A DNA stretch of 64,000 bases, from positions 372,001 through 436,000 of the forward strand of contig NZ_NESG01000002.1 of NCBI RefSeq assembly GCF_002778275.1. Direction: 5' to 3'. Position 1 is the first letter of the stretch; each line of letters opens with the position of its first letter. The notes under the pieces are model-generated. The model did not search any database. It was not told the origin of the DNA and was given only the letters and a program-made list of their open reading frames with translations. Source of the DNA: Limnohabitans sp. G3-2. GTDB taxonomy: Bacteria; Pseudomonadota; Gammaproteobacteria; Burkholderiales; Burkholderiaceae_C. Positions 59,622 to 64,000 of the stretch are shown in pieces. The translations under genes were made by a program, and so were the position numbers.

Positions 59622-60614
59622 TCAATCAACTTTTATGCCGGCTGTCCGGATGATGTCACCCCAGCGCTTGAGATCTTCAAGACCGCGTTGGCGCATTTGA
59701 TCCGGGCTGCTTACCATCGCATCAATCCCTTGCGCTTGCAACTTGCCGATCACATCGGCCGATGCCATGGCCTTGCGAATGGCCTGATTGATTTGTTCAA
59801 TGATGGCCGGTGGCGTGCCAGCAGGGGCGGCTAAGCCCAACCAAATTTCACTCTCATAGCCGGGCACGCCGGCCTCGTCAAGCGTGGGGACATCCGGCAT
59901 TTGCACCAAGCGTTTTCGCGTGGTGACGCCCAAGGCCTTGAGTTTGCCAGCCCGGATGTGAGGGATCAGTTGATTGACTACGCCGACGGTGACTTGAACT
60001 TGCCCGGCCAGGAGATCATTGACGGCAGGTGCTGCGCCTCTGTAAGGGATGTGCGTCAAGCTGGTTTTGGTCATGGCTTTGAACATTTCAGCTGACATGT
60101 GTTGCGGGCTGCCATTGCCGCTCGACGCGTAATTCAGACGACCCGGGCCCTTGCGTGCCAAATCGATCAGCTCTCGCACATTGTTGGCCTGCACGCTGGG
60201 GTGCACAACCAAAGCCAAGGCTGTGGTGCCAAGCAAGGAAATGGGCGCAAAGTCCTTTTGTGGATCGAATGGCATGTTGGCGATGAGACCCGGATTCATC
60301 GAGACGATGTTGATGTTGGTCAGCAACAGTGAGTGACCATCAGGTGCCGACTTGGCAATGTCCGATGCGCCGATGTTGCCCGCTGCGCCAGGTTTGTTTT
60401 CAACCACCACGGGCTGTCCCCATGCCTCCTGAAGTTGTTGAGCCAGCAGTCGCGCAATGACATCGTTGCTGCCCCCCGTGGTGTATGGGACCACGATGCG
60501 AACCGGTCTTTGCGGAAAGCTGCTGTTTTGGGCCATGGCTGGCAAAGACATGGCCGCAGCGACCAACCCAATGATTTGACGCCGGTTGGGCTGTTTACCT
60601 TGGATATTTTTCAT
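59622..60614 (-). CDS. TctC/Bug-family solute-binding protein
   Basis: The 330-aa protein has a leader with NRRQIIGLVAAAMSLPAMA (Tat-like or Sec), then VRIVVPYTTGGSNDVIARLLA, VVVENKPGAAGNIG, and HIPYRGAAPAVNDLLAGQVQV. It opens a four-gene operon (Bug, ThDP enzyme, aldehyde dehydrogenase, cupin) and is divergent from an HTH-citrate-synthase-like gene. It likely binds the acid degraded by this operon. Confidence 0.9.
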   Translation of the reverse strand: MKNIQGKQPNRRQIIGLVAAAMSLPAMAQNSSFPQRPVRIVVPYTTGGSNDVIARLLAQQLQEAWGQPVVVENKPGAAGNIGASDIAKSAPDGHSLLLTNINIVSMNPGLIANMPFDPQKDFAPISLLGTTALALVVHPSVQANNVRELIDLARKGPGRLNYASSGNGSPQHMSAEMFKAMTKTSLTHIPYRGAAPAVNDLLAGQVQVTVGVVNQLIPHIRAGKLKALGVTTRKRLVQMPDVPTLDEAGVPGYESEIWLGLAAPAGTPPAIIEQINQAIRKAMASADVIGKLQAQGIDAMVSSPDQMRQRGLEDLKRWGDIIRTAGIKVD

Positions 60615-60696
60615 TTGCTTGTCTCCTTTGATGGGTCAGGACTTGGGAAACCTCATGGTTGAGGCACACCGTTGCATACTAGGGATAAAAAATAAG

Positions 60697-60722
60697 TTGA
60701 TCAATCTTGATTCATCGATCAA
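60697..60722. promoter_or_regulatory. TTGATCAA and TTGAT-N6-ATCAA palindromes
   Basis: TTGATCAA (60697-60704) is a perfect 8-bp palindrome, and TTGAT (60707-60711) pairs with ATCAA (60718-60722) in inverse. They lie together in the divergent gap between the Bug gene and the HTH-citrate-synthase-like gene, whose N-terminal HTH is a candidate binder. Confidence 0.5.
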
Positions 60723-60739
60723 TGTAAGAGGAGCCCATC

Positions 60740-62059
60740 TTGAAACTTCAAGACACTCATGTGGAGCTCGGCGTGTGGATGCCTTCTTATATGTCACGCG
60801 ATTACGTCGACGCCAAGCAAGCGACCTTGTGGCTGGGGATAAGGCTTCCAACACTTTATGCCTACGTCAGCCGCGGGCTGATTCGCAGCGTGTCCATTGC
60901 TGGTCAGCGACAGCGTTTGTACTTGCGTGAAGATCTTGAGAGGCTGCGCACCAAAGCACAGGCGCATGCCGGTCACAGTGCCATTGCGGCCTCGGCTCTG
61001 AATCTGGGTCAGCCCATCATTCCTACGCAAATCACGGAAATCACCAGCGAAGGTCCCAGTTACCGAGGCAAGCTCGCCATAGACTTGGTTAAGCACGACG
61101 CCAGTTTTGAACAGGTGACAGAACTCTTGTGGACGGGCATGTGGCATGCGCAGCCATTTTGTTGGGAAGCCTATCCCGAGTCGTCCACGATGCAGCGTTT
61201 GCTGGATCGTGTGCCAGAGCGTGCAATCCAGCATCAAATGGTTGAAATTTTTGCTTCTGTGGTGATGCATTTGGCCTTGGGCCGTGGCGCTATTGAAAAG
61301 CGGTTGGTGTCAGGTAGTTTGTTGCACTCAGCCCGTGAAATCTTGCTGGCACTCGCGGGCTGCATGGGTCTTTTGGGGCCTAAAAAACGGTATGTACAGG
61401 CTCGAGGTGGGATTGCTTTCGCCGAGGTTGTCTTGCAGGCATTGGGGGCGCCACCTAGCCCCGAAAACATCCGCACGATGAATGCCATATTGGTGTTGAT
61501 GGCAGACCATGAATTGTCCCCAGGGACCTTGTCAGCCCGAGTGGCGGCTTCCAGCGGGGCTTCGGTACACAGTTGTGTAGCGGCGGCCATGTCAGTCAGT
61601 TCAGGCACCGAAGTGGCATTGATCTACAACAGCATTGGCCAATTTGTGAAAAGTGCAACATCGGTTTCGGCACTGCTGGGCAAAACGCAAGAACTCGTGG
61701 AAAGCGGGCAACGTGTGCCGGGGTTTGACCATCCGTTGTATCCGAACGGCGATCCGCGTGCCCGTTGTTTGCTGGACTTGATCAAAACCCGAGGACGGTT
61801 GACTGGGAGGGCATCCAAATTGGTGGCATTGGCTGATTTCATGGCGCAGCGCTACGCTTTGCACCCTAGGCACGAGTGTGCTTTGCTGGCACTGTGCGAC
61901 AGCATGGCCATTCATGAAAGTGCAGCATCTGCCTTGTTTGCTTTGGGCCGTGTAGCCGGGTGGGTGGCACACGTTCAAGAACAAAGGCTTTCAACGACCT
62001 TGATCAGACCCAGAGCCAAATTCACGACAACGGGTACAGCTGGGATGATTGAGCCTTGA
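60740..62059 (+). CDS. HTH-domain fused to a degenerate citrate-synthase-like domain
   Basis: The 439-aa protein joins an N-terminal MerR/AlpA-like HTH (YVDAKQATLWLGIRLPTLYAYVSRGLIRS, about residues 21-49) to a citrate synthase fold. Parts of the synthase active site are kept (ADHELSPGTLSARVAASSGAS and GFDHPLYPNGDPRA), but the usual GPLHGGANE with its catalytic His is replaced by VSSGTEVALIYNS. It may therefore sense acyl-CoA or a 2-oxo acid rather than condense them. AGAGGAG fits the TTG start at 60740; ATG at 60779 is an alternative. It is divergent from the Bug-ThDP operon. Confidence 0.82.
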   Translation: MKLQDTHVELGVWMPSYMSRDYVDAKQATLWLGIRLPTLYAYVSRGLIRSVSIAGQRQRLYLREDLERLRTKAQAHAGHSAIAASALNLGQPIIPTQITEITSEGPSYRGKLAIDLVKHDASFEQVTELLWTGMWHAQPFCWEAYPESSTMQRLLDRVPERAIQHQMVEIFASVVMHLALGRGAIEKRLVSGSLLHSAREILLALAGCMGLLGPKKRYVQARGGIAFAEVVLQALGAPPSPENIRTMNAILVLMADHELSPGTLSARVAASSGASVHSCVAAAMSVSSGTEVALIYNSIGQFVKSATSVSALLGKTQELVESGQRVPGFDHPLYPNGDPRARCLLDLIKTRGRLTGRASKLVALADFMAQRYALHPRHECALLALCDSMAIHESAASALFALGRVAGWVAHVQEQRLSTTLIRPRAKFTTTGTAGMIEP

Positions 62060-62104
62060 TTCACCAGGTTACGGTATGAAAGCGTTACCAACGATTCAGC
62101 TTGA

Positions 62105-62272
62105 TCACTTCGCCATTGAGCAATGCCCGCCACTCGTGGCTTGGCCCGATCCAGCCGCAATCAAGGGCGGTTCGTTGCGCAGGTCCACCGCGTCGGAGGC
62201 TTGAAAGTCCCAAGCCAAAAACGCGCAGAGCGCCAGCCAGAAAACCACTTGCCGTTTGTGCGTTGTGTTCAT
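62105..62272 (-). CDS. Small exported protein (55 aa) downstream of the YeeE/YedE gene
   Basis: The 55-aa product begins MNTTHKRQVVFWLALCAFLAWDF, a basic n-region plus hydrophobic span, and then a short polar tail with a single Cys-His (GGHCSMAK). GAGGGAAG just upstream of the ATG at 62272 supports translation. It starts 10 bp past the transporter stop, so it is likely cotranscribed and could be an accessory subunit of the transport system. No family is recognised. Confidence 0.6.
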   Translation of the reverse strand: MNTTHKRQVVFWLALCAFLAWDFQASDAVDLRNEPPLIAAGSGQATSGGHCSMAK

Positions 62273-62282
62273 GTGGCTTCCC

Positions 62283-63356
62283 TCAAAACTGGTAGTGGCG
62301 GCGCACGCGCACGCCAATCAAGGTGCCCGCAAAGGCCAAAGGCACCCACAGCCAGCCGTGCAAGCTGCCGGTGGAGATGCCGCTGAGCATGGCGCCGATG
62401 TTGCAGCCAAAGGCCAGGCGCGAGCTGTAGCCCATGATGAAACCGGCCACCAGTCCAACCACCCACTGCTGTGTGGTCAGGGGCTTGCTGCTGGTCGGGG
62501 CCTTGGCCGAGACCCACAGCGCACCGCCCAGAATGCCGATGTTGGTGATGGTGGTCACGTCCATGAACACGGTTTGGGTCAGGCGCTGTGCGTTGCCCGC
62601 CTGGCCCCAAAACGCGTTGGCCGTGGGGTCAAACGCGCCCAGCGCCACCGAGATCTTGGCCGCCCACAGGCCAAAGCCGTACACCACGCCCCAAGGCTGA
62701 CCGGCCAGCAACAAGTTCAAAGTCGCCAACACGGCGAGCGCTACAGCCCCCCAGACCCAGCGTTTGTCGAACCAGCTTTGGCCCGCGCCCACCCACAGGC
62801 GCACGGCCACCAACACGGCGGCCAGCAGGGCCAGTGTCAAGGCCAAAGCGCCGCCTGTGCCCAGGCTGGCCGACAAGCTGACCGGGTCCATTTGGCCCAG
62901 AGACAACCAGCTGTCCAGGTGCACCGAACCGAGGAAGCTGCCCAAGGCGAACAGCGGCAAGATGCCCATGTTGAGCGGCACGCCCAGGCCCGCTTTGTAC
63001 AAAGTGCCCGAGCCGCAGCCGTCGGCAATTTGCATGGTCAGCCCGAACACAAAGGCGCCCACCAGCAGGCTGACGCTGGGTGGCCCGAGGGCCGCGTGCA
63101 GTTCAGAAAACTGCCCCAGCAGCGGCAGCGCCGCCAAACTGGCCAAGGCCAGCAGCAGCACCTGCCCGGCCACGCCTTGCGGGTTTCGCTGCTCGATCAG
63201 CTGGCGCCAGCCGGTGGTGAAGCCAAAGCGGGCGGCCGCCAAAGCCGCGCCCATGCCCACGCCCACCAGCATCAGCACGGCTTGCCGGATGGACACGGAC
63301 AGCGCCAAAAAGATGAAAAAGGCGGCCAACAAGGCCGCCAAAGGAAGGCGTTTCAT
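62283..63356 (-). CDS. YeeE/YedE family (TsuA-like) thiosulfate-type transporter
   Basis: The 357-aa membrane protein has about ten spans and the two paired loop motifs of the YeeE/YedE family: DGCGSGTLYKAGLGVPLNMG in the first half and FGCNIGAMLSGISTGSLHGW in the second, each with the Cys that relays thiosulfate in TsuA. Some members carry selenium compounds instead. The rhodanese gene just upstream on the same strand supports sulfur uptake. It is 9 bp behind the rhodanese stop. Confidence 0.88.
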   Translation of the reverse strand: MKRLPLAALLAAFFIFLALSVSIRQAVLMLVGVGMGAALAAARFGFTTGWRQLIEQRNPQGVAGQVLLLALASLAALPLLGQFSELHAALGPPSVSLLVGAFVFGLTMQIADGCGSGTLYKAGLGVPLNMGILPLFALGSFLGSVHLDSWLSLGQMDPVSLSASLGTGGALALTLALLAAVLVAVRLWVGAGQSWFDKRWVWGAVALAVLATLNLLLAGQPWGVVYGFGLWAAKISVALGAFDPTANAFWGQAGNAQRLTQTVFMDVTTITNIGILGGALWVSAKAPTSSKPLTTQQWVVGLVAGFIMGYSSRLAFGCNIGAMLSGISTGSLHGWLWVPLAFAGTLIGVRVRRHYQF

Positions 63357-63365
63357 GACCTGAAT

Positions 63366-64000
63366 TTACTTGAAGGTTTTCTCGGCCCAGAACTTGGCGT
63401 CGATCAAGAGCTGCTTGGGGCGGCTGGGCACGTTGGCCATGGGCAGGCCGCTGGCGTCTTTGGACCACTCCACCATGGAGCCCGCATAGAGCTTCACGTT
63501 CTTTTGACCAAGGACTTCGGACATGGCGAACCAGTTGGTCGCAGCCCAGTGGCCGGTGTTGCAAAAGGACACGGTCTCTTTGGCCGGATCGATGGGGCTG
63601 GCAGCCGCCACTTTTTGGGCTTGCTCGGCGTTCACAAACGTGGAGGTGCCGGGGGCAAACCATTTGTCGTGCTCCACGTTCACCGCGCCTTGCAAGGTGC
63701 CGGGCACGCTGGCGGCCACATGGCGTGTTTCGCCCTTGAAAAATTCTGCTGGGCGGGCGTCGATCAAGGCGGCGTCACCGGCTTTCACGCGGGCCACCAG
63801 CTCTTCCTTGGTGGCGACCAGGCTTTTGTCAATTTGCGGTTGGAAACTGCTGGCCACCGCTTTCACGGCTTGGTCGTTTTGCGGCAAACCGGCGGTGGTC
63901 CAGCCTTTCACGCCGCCGTTCAGCACCGACAGCTCTTTGAGGCCCAGCACTTTCAAGGTCCAGTAAACCCGGGCCGAGGCCCCAAAGTCGGTGGCATCTG
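63366..64000 (-). CDS. Rhodanese-type sulfurtransferase, N-terminus beyond window
   Basis: The visible part (about 211 residues) covers the end of one rhodanese domain and a complete second domain with active-site Cys in SFCNTGHWAATNWFAM. This two-domain plan is that of thiosulfate:cyanide or 3-mercaptopyruvate sulfurtransferases. The frame stays open to the window edge (DFGASARVYWTLK), so the start lies outside. With the transporter it should mobilise sulfane sulfur from thiosulfate. Confidence 0.88.
   Translation of the reverse strand, partial: DATDFGASARVYWTLKVLGLKELSVLNGGVKGWTTAGLPQNDQAVKAVASSFQPQIDKSLVATKEELVARVKAGDAALIDARPAEFFKGETRHVAASVPGTLQGAVNVEHDKWFAPGTSTFVNAEQAQKVAAASPIDPAKETVSFCNTGHWAATNWFAMSEVLGQKNVKLYAGSMVEWSKDASGLPMANVPSRPKQLLIDAKFWAEKTFK

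Overview
The window looks like chromosomal DNA of a beta-proteobacterium of the order Burkholderiales, most likely family Comamonadaceae. The evidence is moderately high GC, very dense gene packing with many ATGA stop/start overlaps, a monomeric NADP-isocitrate dehydrogenase, a two-gene split methionine synthase, an S-adenosylhomocysteine (SAH) riboswitch, and five separate TctC/Bug-type periplasmic receptors. No rRNA, tRNA, phage, insertion sequence or CRISPR array was seen.

Layout. 1-9.4 kb is mostly housekeeping: a truncated TOBE-type protein, a small membrane protein, a PaaI-like thioesterase, a DadA-like oxidase, DUF3237, DAHP synthase, a secreted alpha/beta hydrolase, YebC, isocitrate dehydrogenase and an Hsp70-like protein. 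9.7-15.5 kb is a five-gene minus-strand catabolic operon (quinone-oxidoreductase-like, TauD/TfdA dioxygenase, beta-keto acid cleavage enzyme, hydrolase, Bug receptor). It is divergent from an AraC regulator, with a good AraC-type direct repeat between them. 15.6-29.2 kb holds YeiH, DUF3297, a CoA-transferase, HPPD, RecQ, QueC, split MetH, a tyrosine phosphatase, DUF6352 and an FKBP. Many REP-like palindromic repeats lie in the gaps here. 29.2-33.6 kb is a ynjBCD-ynjF type transport operon whose permease carries repeat DNA in frame. 33.6-36.5 kb is an accessory patch with a lipoprotein remnant, a HigBA-like toxin-antitoxin pair, a decayed copy of the ynjF 3' end and a Fic-fold protein.

36.5-45.5 kb includes a TVP38-flavoprotein fusion, a DUF3047 protein, a Bug receptor, and a minus-strand operon ending in solute-binding and double-cupin genes. 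That operon begins with a SenB-like glycosyltransferase overlapping a flavoprotein-SelD (SenC-like) fusion, so it is a candidate selenosugar/seleno-metabolite locus without a recognisable senA. 45.8-60.6 kb is a catabolic region. It has an M29/NicX-like gene with a Bug receptor and a divergent GntR; a phthalate-type set (Rieske oxygenase, dihydroxyphthalate decarboxylase-like, cis-diol dehydrogenase-like, dioxygenase reductase, MarR, Bug receptor, TSUP transporter); and a Bug-TPP enzyme-aldehyde dehydrogenase-cupin operon divergent from an HTH-citrate-synthase-like protein. The right end carries a YeeE/YedE thiosulfate-type transporter and the start-truncated rhodanese that precedes it.

The most notable signals are the senB/senC-like pair, the SAH riboswitch placed to control the ribosome binding site of only the second half of MetH, repeat elements that have entered coding sequence, and several intergenic operators that fit the families of their neighbouring regulators. 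All functions are inferred by reading translations; no database search was possible.
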